Assembly: GCF_044761665.1 (NCBI RefSeq)
Contig: NZ_JBIWCW010000013.1
Coordinates: 1 to 64,000 of the forward strand
From: Peribacillus sp044761665
GTDB lineage: Bacteria; Bacillota; Bacilli; Bacillales; DSM-1321
DNA: 64,000 nucleotides
Direction of reading: 5' to 3'
Every line of letters starts with the position of its first letter. Position 1 is the first letter of the stretch. The notes under the pieces were generated by a model. That model saw only the letters and a list, made by a program, of their open reading frames with translations, did no database searches and had not been told where the DNA came from. The translations under genes were made by a program, and so were the position numbers. Shown one piece after another: positions 25,449-34,176 of the stretch.

Positions 25449-25978
25449 ACTGTCTCCTCCTTCGATTTAAAAGTTTCTAGTTTTAGATGTGTAAATTCAC
25501 CAAATTGACCTTTAAGATAGAGTAATGGATTTTCTGTTATTGCCTTAGCTGAATGAACTTTTCCTAAAAAGACAGAATGTGTACCTCCAGTCATCTCCTT
25601 ATACAATTGACATTCAATTTGAGCTACTACGTTAGGAAAAAGAGGATTCCCCAAATCGCTATATGAGTATACAAGGTCTTCAAACTTGTCAGTATTGGCT
25701 TTTGAGAATTTTAATGCTAATTCTCCTTGCTGTTTTCCTAAAATATGAACATTAAACGATCCGGCCTCCATAATTGCTTTTTGTGTTCCAGTATTTTGAT
25801 TGACACAAATGAGAAGCATGGGAGGATCCAATGATACGGAACAAACAGCGCTGGCTGTTAGACCGTAATCTTTTTTATTATGCCGTACTGTAATAATAGA
25901 AACACCAGTAGCAAAATTACTTATTATGGGTCTAAAAGTTTCGGAAGTAACTGTGCCTGTTGCTTGGTTAGTACTCAT
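25445..25978 (-). CDS. HpaC-like flavin reductase
   Basis: The protein of about 177 residues has the flavin reductase-like domain: FATGVSIITV, YGLTASAVCSVSLDPPMLLICVN and the GEFTHLKLET end. It reduces FAD or FMN with NAD(P)H for the monooxygenase encoded just downstream. The ATG at 25978 is favoured by a GTGGTG upstream; an in-frame ATG at 26002 is also possible. A 15-bp-arm palindrome lies 33-66 bp upstream and is a likely operator. Confidence 0.88.
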   Translation of the reverse strand: MSTNQATGTVTSETFRPIISNFATGVSIITVRHNKKDYGLTASAVCSVSLDPPMLLICVNQNTGTQKAIMEAGSFNVHILGKQQGELALKFSKANTDKFEDLVYSYSDLGNPLFPNVVAQIECQLYKEMTGGTHSVFLGKVHSAKAITENPLLYLKGQFGEFTHLKLETFKSKEETV

Positions 25979-26010
25979 ATACGTTTTCACCACTCTCTCC
26001 ATTTATAATC

Positions 26011-26044
26011 AATTTAGGAATAATTCTCTAATTGTTCCTAAATT
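26011..26044. promoter_or_regulatory. Large palindrome upstream of the flavin reductase gene
   Basis: Arms 26011-26025 (AATTTAGGAATAATT) and 26030-26044 match as reverse complements in 14 of 15 positions, with a CTCT centre. The position 33 bp before the start codon suits an operator for the minus-strand catabolic operon. It differs from the GTTGATATACA motif near the regulator gene, so a second regulator may act here. Confidence 0.5.
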
Positions 26045-26344
26045 AAATATATAAAATTCTGAAAATACAGTCAATATAATTCGTGTTAAGTTTTTTATTT
26101 ATTATATGTTATAAAATCTAACAAAAAAATTTCATGTGTTACAAAATGTTACAAAATACAATTGACAAAGTAGGTTTGAAGAAGTATAAATAATTTAAGA
26201 TTATTTCCTTTTATGTACCAATATTAGGATATATGCTCTGTGAAGTATGCATTACCAGTATTTATAGCCTAGTTGTAAGGGAGGTAGTTTATTTTCCTGT
26301 TATTTATTTAATGTTATAAAATATTACATGATTAGAGTGACGCT

Positions 26345-26380
26345 AGTTAATACAGTTCAACCTTCTCTGTATATCAACTA
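26345..26380. promoter_or_regulatory. Partial dyad with regulator motif upstream of the importer operon
   Basis: GTTGATATACAG (minus strand, 26367-26378) lies 74 bp before the binding-protein start. With AGTTAATACAG on the other side it forms an imperfect dyad. The same core occurs twice upstream of the regulator gene at 30764-30828. The stretch 26045-26344 is A+T-rich and holds no gene. Confidence 0.5.
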
Positions 26381-26451
26381 TAGTAAAAAATGGTTTCCTG
26401 GTCGGTGGATTTCCTTTTACGAATGATTTAATTTAGGGGGGAGATGAAAGA

Positions 26452-27459
26452 ATGAAAAAATCTTTTCTATTCATAACATTGCTTGTATTCCTGCTAATTA
26501 GTGCCGGTTGTCAATCTAGTAGCTCTTCAGCAGAAAAAAAGACTGAAAATTCAGTTAAAAATAAAGAGGAGCTTACTATCGCTTTCTCAACGTGGGTTGG
26601 GTATGCTCCTTTCTATATTGCAGAGGAAAAAGGATTTTTTAAAAAAAATGGTGTGAATGTTAAGATAACGCGGATCGAAAGCTCATCAGATCGTTTGAGT
26701 GCATTAGCAGCTAATAGAATACAAGGAATTGGTGGAACGATTGATTCTCAGGTAGTAGCTGCGGCACGTGGTATCCCACTAGTGCAAGTAATTAGTACGG
26801 AAGAATCAAGTGGTGGTGATGGTATTGTGGCCAAGAAAGAGATTAAAAATTTTAAAGATTTAAAAGGTAAGAAGGTCGCTGTACAGACAGATGGAGGAGC
26901 TAGTTTCTTTTGGTTTAATTATTTGCTGAAACAAGAAGGCATGAGCATGAGTGATATGGATATCCAAAGTATGAGTAGTGGCGATGCGGGTGCAGCGTTT
27001 ATCGCAAATAAAGTAGATGCAGCTATTACTTGGGAACCGTGGTTAACGAATGTAAAGAATACAGATTTTGGCCATGTGTTAATGACTAGTTCAGAAACAC
27101 CTGGAATCATTGCTAGTTCCTTTGCTCTTCATCAAGATTATGTAGATGAAAATCCAGAGCAGGTAAAAGGTTTTGTGAAATCTTGGTTCGATGCCATTGA
27201 ATACTTCAAGAAAAATGAAGAAGATGCTATTACGATAATGGCAAAAGCCATGGGACAAACTGATGGGGAGTTTAAGGAAGCTTTAAGTGGCGTTACTTTA
27301 TACGATAAAGAGAAAGCGCGCGAATACGTTGGTACAAAAGAAAATCCAGGTCAACTGTACGAATTAACAAAATTGGGCGCTGAATTATGGACAGAACAAA
27401 AGATTATTGATAAAGAGCCGAACATTGAAGATTTAATAGATTATTCTTTTATTGATTGA
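26452..27459 (+). CDS. ABC importer substrate-binding lipoprotein (SsuA/ThiY-like)
   Basis: This 335-residue lipoprotein has a signal peptide with lipobox ISAGC (Cys20), a Ser-rich linker, and a periplasmic-binding-protein type 2 fold of the NMT1/SsuA group: AFSTWVGYAPFYIAEEKGFFKK, then AANRIQGIGGTIDSQV and VDAAITWEPWL. Such proteins capture sulfonates, nitrate, thiamine pyrimidines or aromatic acids. It heads the importer operon and probably brings in the substrate of the neighbouring monooxygenase pathway. An extended GGGGGGAG ribosome site precedes ATG 26452. Confidence 0.85.
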   Translation: MKKSFLFITLLVFLLISAGCQSSSSSAEKKTENSVKNKEELTIAFSTWVGYAPFYIAEEKGFFKKNGVNVKITRIESSSDRLSALAANRIQGIGGTIDSQVVAAARGIPLVQVISTEESSGGDGIVAKKEIKNFKDLKGKKVAVQTDGGASFFWFNYLLKQEGMSMSDMDIQSMSSGDAGAAFIANKVDAAITWEPWLTNVKNTDFGHVLMTSSETPGIIASSFALHQDYVDENPEQVKGFVKSWFDAIEYFKKNEEDAITIMAKAMGQTDGEFKEALSGVTLYDKEKAREYVGTKENPGQLYELTKLGAELWTEQKIIDKEPNIEDLIDYSFID

Positions 27460-27473
27460 AGGAGGTGGTAAAC

Positions 27474-28340
27474 ATGCAAAGGAACAAGATCTTGGACATG
27501 GATACTGTCATATTAGAGGAATCTGTGAAGACGAAAAAGAAAAAAAAGAAGAGATTACGTTATTTTGAACCGCAGAAACCGATACCAAAAAGCTTATATT
27601 TCAAATTGACCATGAGTAGCTTCATCTTATTGCTAGGCATCTGGTCTTTATTAACCTATACAAATATTGTAGATGCACTGTTTTTACCAACACCCACAAG
27701 CATTATAACCTCTGGTATTACTCTTTTTACACAATTTAACTTTATAAATGATATCTTCGTAACGTTTAGTCGGGTACTTGTAGGATTTGGATTAGCGTTA
27801 CTAATTGGTGTCCCCCTTGGCATCTTCGTGGGAAGCTATAAAGTAGTAGAAGCCTTTTTTGAACCCATCATTTCATTTGTGCGTTATATGCCTGTTTCAG
27901 CATTTATACCCCTCTTCATCTTATGGATTGGTGTAGGTGAATTGGAAAAAATATCCGTAATCTTTTTTGGTAGTATCTTTTCCATTGTGTTAATGGTTGC
28001 AGTAGAAGTTAGTGGTGTTCGCCGGGAATTATTAGAAGCTGCGTATACACTGGGATCTTCTAATATAGGTGTTTTACGATCCGTCATATTGCCAGCCTCG
28101 ATGCCCGGTATTTTAGATGCAATTCGCCTCGTTTTAGGATGGGCATGGTCCTATATCATAGTTGCTGAATTAATTGCGACGGCTTCAGGTATTGGTAGTG
28201 TCATCATTGAATCACAAAGGATGTTTCGAATTGGCAATATCATTTTTGGGATATTAACAATTGGTATGCTTGGACTACTATCGGATTTAATCTTGAAATT
28301 TTTTGGTAAAAAAATGTTTTCTTGGAATTACGGGAGGTGA
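27474..28340 (+). CDS. ABC importer permease (SsuC-like)
   Basis: This protein of 288 residues has a basic N-terminus (KTKKKKKKRL), six membrane helices, and the EAA coupling motif ELLEAAYTLGSSNIGVLRSV. I chose ATG 27474 because AAGGAGGTGG is just upstream. It forms the membrane channel of the importer together with the ATPase after it. The spacing is tight on both sides. Confidence 0.87.
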   Translation: MQRNKILDMDTVILEESVKTKKKKKKRLRYFEPQKPIPKSLYFKLTMSSFILLLGIWSLLTYTNIVDALFLPTPTSIITSGITLFTQFNFINDIFVTFSRVLVGFGLALLIGVPLGIFVGSYKVVEAFFEPIISFVRYMPVSAFIPLFILWIGVGELEKISVIFFGSIFSIVLMVAVEVSGVRRELLEAAYTLGSSNIGVLRSVILPASMPGILDAIRLVLGWAWSYIIVAELIATASGIGSVIIESQRMFRIGNIIFGILTIGMLGLLSDLILKFFGKKMFSWNYGR

Positions 28341-28348
28341 GGAGCTAT

Positions 28349-29143
28349 ATGGAGATTTTAGTGGATGTAAAAGATGTTAGAAAAGTGTATGAAGGAACTG
28401 GTAAGAAACCCGATGTCCTCGCTGTAGATACCATTAACTTAAAAATAATCAAAAATGAATTTATTACAATTTTAGGACCTTCTGGTTGTGGGAAATCGAC
28501 ATTGTTACGGATGATTGGAGGTTTAGAAGAACAAACAGAAGGTGCAATCTACTTGCAAGGGGAAGAAATTATTGGACCTTCTGCTAATCGAGGGATGGTG
28601 TTTCAGGCGTATTCCTTGTTCCCTTGGCTCAACATAGAAGAAAACATTCAATATGGTTTAAAGATCAAAGGGATGGATCCTCAGGGAAGAAAAGATATTA
28701 CCAAACGATATATTGAGCTAGTAGGCTTACAAGGTTTCGAGCATCACTATCCAAAACAATTATCAGGAGGGATGCAACAACGTGTGGCTATTGCTCGTGC
28801 CCTTGCAAATGACCCCGAAATCTTACTACTAGATGAACCATTTGGGGCACTTGATAATCAAACGAGGTTAATTATGCAAGAGCTACTCCTTGAAATATGG
28901 GAGAAAACACATAAAACGATTTTATTCATTACACATGATGTAGAAGAAGCCATTTTCCTTGGTAGTCGTGTTATCACAATGACATCAAGACCAGGAAGCA
29001 TTAAAGCAGATATTCCGATAAATTTAGAGCATCCTCGTTCTTATAAGATAAAAACAGAAAGAGAATTTCTTATTTTAAAAGGACAACTGACAGAATTAAT
29101 TCGAGATGAAAGTTTGAAAGCAATGGAATTAGAAGTTAAATAA
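28349..29143 (+). CDS. ABC importer ATPase (SsuB-like)
   Basis: This 264-residue ATPase has Walker A GPSGCGKST, Q-loop MVFQAYSLFPW, signature LSGGMQQR, Walker B ILLLDEPFGALD and H-loop ITHD. This is the nitrate/sulfonate/taurine subgroup. ATG 28349 is chosen because GGAGGTGAGGAG lies upstream; the frame also extends back to a TTG at 28322 within the previous gene. Confidence 0.9.
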   Translation: MEILVDVKDVRKVYEGTGKKPDVLAVDTINLKIIKNEFITILGPSGCGKSTLLRMIGGLEEQTEGAIYLQGEEIIGPSANRGMVFQAYSLFPWLNIEENIQYGLKIKGMDPQGRKDITKRYIELVGLQGFEHHYPKQLSGGMQQRVAIARALANDPEILLLDEPFGALDNQTRLIMQELLLEIWEKTHKTILFITHDVEEAIFLGSRVITMTSRPGSIKADIPINLEHPRSYKIKTEREFLILKGQLTELIRDESLKAMELEVK

Positions 29144-29158
29144 TAAGGAGGAATATAC

Positions 29159-29818
29159 ATGGTAACGAAAGAGGATTTTATGGTTGAGTTTAATCAAATT
29201 AAAAACGAGCTTAAGGAACATGCACACGTGCGGGCTTTGGAATTTTGGACAAGGGAAGATCTTTCGCATGAGGAAGTATTTGAAGCGATTAGGGAGAGAG
29301 ATTGGCTTGAAATGCAGTATGTTATATTCCTCGGAACAGAGATCATTAAATATTGGAACGAGTTTGATAGAGAAATTGTTACAGCTTTATGCAGACATAT
29401 GCTAGAGGAAGCTAATCATTATGAAATTCTTAGTCGTGTTTTAGAAAAACATGGTTATGAAGCACCTGTTGCAACTTCAGAATTGAACAAAGGGTGGGAG
29501 GAAATACATTGGGCAGCCCTTGAGAAAGATGCAGTTTGTGCGATTGCTGTTTGGAATTGCTCAGAGACATCCACGACAACTACACATGACATCGTCATTG
29601 AAAGTTGCAGACGGATTGGTTTGGAGGATTTAGCGAAGTGTTATGAAAAGATAAAAAAGGATGAAAATTTCCATGTGGGATTAGGAGAAACCATCATTGC
29701 AAAGTACATGGTTACAGAAGAACAAATTATAAACGCAACGGAAGGAATTCGTAGTTTTCGAGATGAAATGATGAAGTTTTATAATGATATTTATGAAACC
29801 AATAATCAAACTGTTTGA
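29159..29818 (+). CDS. Ferritin-like or haem-oxygenase-like diiron protein
   Basis: The 219-residue all-helical protein has two ExxH motifs: EEANHYEIL (about residue 85) and DENFHVGL (about 178). With nearby Glu residues these could bind a diiron centre, as in ferritin-like or haem-oxygenase-like diiron oxidases. It follows the importer ATPase by 15 bp with an AAGGAGGA ribosome site. An oxidative step in the pathway is likely, but the substrate is unknown. Confidence 0.6.
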   Translation: MVTKEDFMVEFNQIKNELKEHAHVRALEFWTREDLSHEEVFEAIRERDWLEMQYVIFLGTEIIKYWNEFDREIVTALCRHMLEEANHYEILSRVLEKHGYEAPVATSELNKGWEEIHWAALEKDAVCAIAVWNCSETSTTTTHDIVIESCRRIGLEDLAKCYEKIKKDENFHVGLGETIIAKYMVTEEQIINATEGIRSFRDEMMKFYNDIYETNNQTV

Positions 29819-29902
29819 GAATTTTTAAATACTAAGTAACTCTAAATGGTTCGATCTGTTAAAACCCTTTAGGTATAAATAATATGAAAAGGGGAAATGT
29901 GT

Positions 29903-30664
29903 ATGTCGAATGTTACGTATTTAAATCCCAAAACGTTTGAAAATATGGAAGCAGAACGTAAGCATCGGAAAGAAAGACTTGCAGGTGCTTTTCGACTGTT
30001 CTCTAATTTTGGTTTTAGTGAAGGTGTGGCAGGACATATTACTGTACGAGATCCAGAATATACAGATCATTTTTGGGTAAATCCGTATGGGAAGCATTTC
30101 AGTGAGATTACTGTATCTAATTTGATTCTTGTAAATGAAAATGGTGATATTGTGGAAGGAGAAGAATCATTAAATGGAGCAGCATTTGCTATTCACTCTG
30201 AAATTCATAAAGCTAGACCAGATGTTATAGCTGCAGCACATGCACACTCTTTATATGGAAAAACGTGGGCTTCTTTTGGAAGATTATTAGATCCAATCTC
30301 TCAAGATGCGTGCCAGTTTTACAACGATCACGCGCTCTTTGATGACTATACAGGATTAGTGTATGAAACGGAAGAAGGGAAGCGCATTGCAGAAACATTA
30401 GGCAAGTATAAGGCGCTCATCCTAAGAAGTCATGGCTTACTTACGGTGGGGCATTCTGTTGATTCAGCAGCTTGGTGGTTTATTACAATGGAACGATTGT
30501 GTCAGTCGCAAATATTAGCAGAATCAGTTCAAAAGCCAATATTGATTGATGAAAAAAGTGCGTTAATAGCTGCTGAGCAGACGGGAACAGAGTATGAAGG
30601 ATGGCTTAATTTCCAACCTTTATGGAACAAAATAGTAAAGGAGGAACCTGATTTATTGTTGTAA
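29903..30664 (+). CDS. Class II aldolase/adducin-family protein
   Basis: The protein of 253 residues has the class II aldolase fold: EGVAGHITVRDP, then zinc ligands in AAHAHSLYG and RSHGLLTVG. Relatives are sugar-phosphate aldolases, decarboxylases and epimerases of aromatic and sugar breakdown. It probably cleaves a C-C bond or decarboxylates late in the route. ATG 29903 gives a better ribosome spacing than ATG 29897. Confidence 0.8.
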   Translation: MSNVTYLNPKTFENMEAERKHRKERLAGAFRLFSNFGFSEGVAGHITVRDPEYTDHFWVNPYGKHFSEITVSNLILVNENGDIVEGEESLNGAAFAIHSEIHKARPDVIAAAHAHSLYGKTWASFGRLLDPISQDACQFYNDHALFDDYTGLVYETEEGKRIAETLGKYKALILRSHGLLTVGHSVDSAAWWFITMERLCQSQILAESVQKPILIDEKSALIAAEQTGTEYEGWLNFQPLWNKIVKEEPDLLL

Positions 30665-30745
30665 AGTAAGTTTCGTAAAAATGGTGTGTTTTTAATTTTT
30701 TTGTATATTTTGGTATAATAATTTAAATGAGAAGGCTTCTTTCTA

Positions 30746-30835
30746 AATGTATTTCAAGTAATATTGATATACATTCAAGAGAGGGTGCCTTTTTTAACTA
30801 TAATGACTATGTGAATGTTGATATACATAATCATT
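30746..30835. promoter_or_regulatory. Two dyads upstream of the pathway regulator
   Basis: The first dyad, AATGTATTTCAA (30746-30757) and TTGATATACATT (30764-30775), has one mismatch and a 6-bp spacer. The second, AATGACTATGT (30802-30812) and ACATAATCATT (30825-30835), contains GTTGATATACAT at 30817-30828. The shared core also occurs in the importer promoter. These look like autoregulatory sites for the 30858 gene product. Confidence 0.5.
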
Positions 30836-30857
30836 AGAGGAAGGCAGGGAAAGAAAA

Positions 30858-32156
30858 TTGATAACAAGAGCCGGGATAGTTGGTCCATCTAGTACAGTAA
30901 AAATGGTAGTAGAACTTGCAGAGGATTATAAGGACCGTTTACAGGTCATTCCTTTTATTTATAAGAATCCTGAAGAAACAACATCCATAATACAACAAAA
31001 ACAAAGTGAAGTGGATATTTGGGTACTTGGTGGACCAGTTCTTTATCCTTTTGTAAGAGCAAGTGGGTCTAACCAACCTTTTTTCGTTCTTCAATTGGAT
31101 GGTGCGAGTTTGACAAAGGCAATGATTGAAATCGGTTATAGTGATAAGCGACATTTGCAAAATATGAGTATAGATATTATTCCTAAACGTGATGTATATG
31201 AGACTTTTGAGGATCTTAATTTGTCGAGTCAATCTATTTATTCTCAGGAATTTCATGAGGGTACTTCTATAGAAGAGCTAATTGATTTTCATAAAAAATT
31301 ATATAACGAAAATAAAGTAGATACTTGTTTAACATGTTTGTATGCTATTTTTGAAAATTTACAATCGGAAGATATACCTTCATATTGGATCACACCTACA
31401 CGTACTAATATTCGTGAAACATTGACAAATGCGATTCAATATTGGGAAACGAAGTATTTTAAGGAATCTCAAATTTCCGTTATTTTGATTAAGATTACTG
31501 ATGGAGCAGAAAATGATAAACTTACATTATCTTATAATCAGCATCGATTGAATTTACAATTACAGTCAGTCATTGTTAATTTTTCCGAATCTCTTTCAGG
31601 TTCAATTGTAAATCTTGGAATGGGTAGCTTTATCATTTTTTCAACGAGAGGCTCTTTACAGGAGTCATCAGAACATGTAGTAGATTTATTGGATAAGGTC
31701 TCATTAGTAACCGACTATCCTACACATATTGGTATTGGATATGGTGATACAGCATTAGCAGCAGAGAAGCACGCAAGAATAGCCTTACTTAATGCGCAAA
31801 AGTATGCTCCTTTTTGTGCATTTCTTGTTGACGATCAAGGAATGATAGAGGGACCTCTTCAGGAACAGGAAAGCATCTCTTTTAGTTATAGAGTAGAAGA
31901 CCGAGAAATGAGTGGGAAACTTAAACTGTGTGGAGTGACAATTACTACATTTAATAAGATATTGTCAGTGCAAAAAAGAACAGGTAATCATTCTATAACA
32001 GCATCACTTCTTTCAGAATGGCTAAAAATGACCCCAAGAAATGCACGACGTATACTTAATAATTTAGTAGAACAAGATATGGCTGAAATAATTGGTGAAG
32101 AAGCTCCAATATCGAAAGGACGACCAAGGAAGATATATAGGATTAATAGTATATAA
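30858..32156 (+). CDS. Transcriptional regulator with degenerate GGDEF-like and C-terminal winged helix
   Basis: This 432-residue protein has an N-terminal alpha/beta sensing part (about 1-130). A middle region has an IGIGYGDTALAAEKHARIAL segment like the degenerate nucleotide-cyclase fold of CdaR-type regulators. The C-terminal winged helix is SLLSEWLKMTPRNARRILNNLVEQ, then KGRPRKIYRI. A GGAAGG site precedes the TTG start. It lies downstream of the importer operon and carries matching dyads upstream, so it is the likely local regulator. Confidence 0.65.
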   Translation: MITRAGIVGPSSTVKMVVELAEDYKDRLQVIPFIYKNPEETTSIIQQKQSEVDIWVLGGPVLYPFVRASGSNQPFFVLQLDGASLTKAMIEIGYSDKRHLQNMSIDIIPKRDVYETFEDLNLSSQSIYSQEFHEGTSIEELIDFHKKLYNENKVDTCLTCLYAIFENLQSEDIPSYWITPTRTNIRETLTNAIQYWETKYFKESQISVILIKITDGAENDKLTLSYNQHRLNLQLQSVIVNFSESLSGSIVNLGMGSFIIFSTRGSLQESSEHVVDLLDKVSLVTDYPTHIGIGYGDTALAAEKHARIALLNAQKYAPFCAFLVDDQGMIEGPLQEQESISFSYRVEDREMSGKLKLCGVTITTFNKILSVQKRTGNHSITASLLSEWLKMTPRNARRILNNLVEQDMAEIIGEEAPISKGRPRKIYRINSI

Positions 32157-32506
32157 ACTATAATTTTTTTAATGATTTTGTAGTATTTTAAAATTAAATT
32201 TTCAAAACTACTAGGCTACTTGAAGAAAGTCGAACTTTATATTCTCTTCTTACTCCTTTCATATATAAGAGTGCCCCGGCAAATCGTCGGGGGTAAATGT
32301 CTGGAAAAAACAGAAATAAAAATGCGATTTAGTAAAAACGAATTGGAGAAAGAAAAGCTGCTTATACCGTACGAGGCAACAATTCCAGAATCGTTTGAGA
32401 TAAATGCAAAAGGAATAATGGGATATATTTTCAAGAGAAAGGGAAAAGTTACAACAGTTAATGTCTTATTATTTTTGAAATGTTTCCTGTTTATTGAAGC
32501 CTAGAT
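32157..32506. other. Gap after regulator, no convincing gene
   Basis: A 94-codon frame at 32220-32504 starts with TTG, has no ribosome site and matches nothing I know. The stretch may hold debris. No clear terminator is seen. Confidence 0.3.
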
Positions 32507-32677
32507 TCAATCAGTATCATTCAGAGAACCCTCTCCACCCTCTCCATAATTTTTATCCACATTATAATCGTTTACTGTTACTCTCAAAAACTCATGTACT
32601 TCCCCTATATGGACTCCCAATGATTTAACTTCCACCATTAGTTCAATCCACTCTACGTCAAGTTTTTTTCTTATCAT
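32507..32677 (-). CDS. SinI-like anti-repressor
   Basis: This 56-residue protein has the SinI-type helical hairpin LDVEWIELMVEVKSLGVHIGE, matching the B. subtilis SinI/SinR dimerisation motif (LDQEWVELMVEAKEA...). SinI binds SinR and stops it from repressing biofilm genes. No SinR-type gene lies nearby, so this would act on a chromosomal SinR. The C-terminal tail differs and is acidic and Gly-rich. A GGGGGAT ribosome site precedes ATG 32677. The match covers about 25 residues and looks strong. Confidence 0.72.
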   Translation of the reverse strand: MIRKKLDVEWIELMVEVKSLGVHIGEVHEFLRVTVNDYNVDKNYGEGGEGSLNDTD

Positions 32678-32747
32678 CTTTTTATATCCCCCATAGGTGC
32701 TTCGTTGATCTTCGTTTATAGAACAATTCCTTTACTGTGTTAAAGCG

Positions 32748-32754
32748 AAAGAAC
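32748..32754 (-). promoter_or_regulatory. SinR-box-like site upstream of the sinI-like gene
   Basis: AAAGAAC here is the complement of GTTCTTT and fits the B. subtilis SinR consensus GTTCTYT. It lies about 70 bp upstream of the SinI-like start. A seven-base match is weak evidence. The remaining gap, 32678-33050, is A+T-rich without a gene. Confidence 0.25.
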
Positions 32755-33050
32755 AAAAATTCCCTTTAGAAATGATATCATTAATTTTGTTGGTAATAAA
32801 GTCCTGATGCTTTTGAAATTAGATAAACTAATCCCATTTTGAAAATCGCAAGGATGAATGGAAATTAATTACATAATAAATGATAAACCTTGATTTATCA
32901 GGGTTTAATTTGGACTTATTACTTGGCAATACATGTAATTGTCATAGATATCACAATCATAAATATTACATATATGATACTATTTACATAGTAAGAAAGT
33001 CGTGTATCGTTTATTCTATTCGAATGTACATAAATAGGAGTGTATAAAAT

Positions 33051-34057
33051 ATGAAATCATTGAAAAAGACACCTATTGAATTACTAAGCTATTTACAATT
33101 AACCGACGCAGTCATCATTACGGACAGCAATCATGTCATTTTAGATGTTAACAAGGAGTATGAATCGACCACGGGGTATTCAAGTGAATCGATTACAGGA
33201 TTAAGAGCGGGTTTCCTAAAATCCAGACTAACCCCGCAATCTACCTATACCTCATTAAAATGTGCTTTGAAAGAAAAAAATCTTGGTCGGGTGTATTAAT
33301 CAATAGAAAGAAGTCCGGTGAGTTTTGGCATTCTTCGATATCAATCACTCCCTTTGATTGTAAAGGGAGTATACATTACGTAGGGATATTTCGGGAGTTG
33401 GAACAATTACAGCAGGGGGTTTATATCCCGGAAGTTAAGAAAGTAGAAGTACAAAGGGATTTATTAAGGGTCCTTGCCTTTTCCTGCGAAATCCGAGATC
33501 CGGACATCGAAGACCATTTGCTAAGAGTGCAGCAATTAACAGAACGGTTAGTACAGGCTCATAATACGAAGAATCAATTGGGGATAAAACCGAAATTTAT
33601 TTATGACATTATACATTCCAGCATTTTGCATGATATAGGAAAAGCAAGTGTTCCAGAAGGGATATTATATAAACCGGGAGCTCTGACCACTTACGAAAGA
33701 AAAATAATCGAAATGCATCCAATGATGGGAGTGGATATTTTAAACAGGATATCTGGGGGATTCAACTATGAGTTCATAGAAAGTTTGGCTGTTGCTGAGA
33801 ATATCATTCGATATCATCATGAAAAGTGGGATGGGACGGGGTACCCCGATAGCTTACAGGGAGATGAGATTCCATTCGAGGCAAGGGTCGTAGCAATCGT
33901 GGATGTTTTCGACGCTTTAACGAGCCGGAGACCTTATAAAGAGCAATGGAAGATCCAGGATGCCTTAACGTTTATCTTGGAACAAAAGGGCAAGCATTTC
34001 GATCCATTACTGGTGGAGACCTTCATTCAATTGTTCAATGGTGAGCCTCAACAATGA
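33051..34057 (+). pseudogene. PAS / HD-GYP phosphodiesterase, frameshifted
   Basis: The first frame (33051-33299) encodes a PAS domain: LQLTDAVIITDSNHVILDVN. The second frame (open to 34057) continues KKSWSGVLINRKKSGEFWHSSISITP, then an HD-GYP domain with HDIGK, HHEKWDGTGYP and RPYKEQW. Joining them at the A7 run 33274-33280 gives an uninterrupted PAS/HD-GYP protein of about 335 residues, so one base is missing or a -1 slip is needed. HD-GYP enzymes break down c-di-GMP. The A-AAA-AAT wording (33275-33281) could support slippage, but a simple indel or sequencing error is as likely. Confidence 0.7.
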
Positions 34058-34176
34058 GTAATATAAGACACGTTTATGATGGGCACCTTTTTGTAAGAAA
34101 TGATGTTTGAGGAATTTTCCTGGAAGGTAATCTATTGAACCACAATTAAAAACGGCTACAAAGGGGAGATTCTTCA

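Noticed and set aside
32220..32504. 94-codon frame after the catabolic regulator
   Set aside because: TTG start without ribosome site, no recognisable motif.
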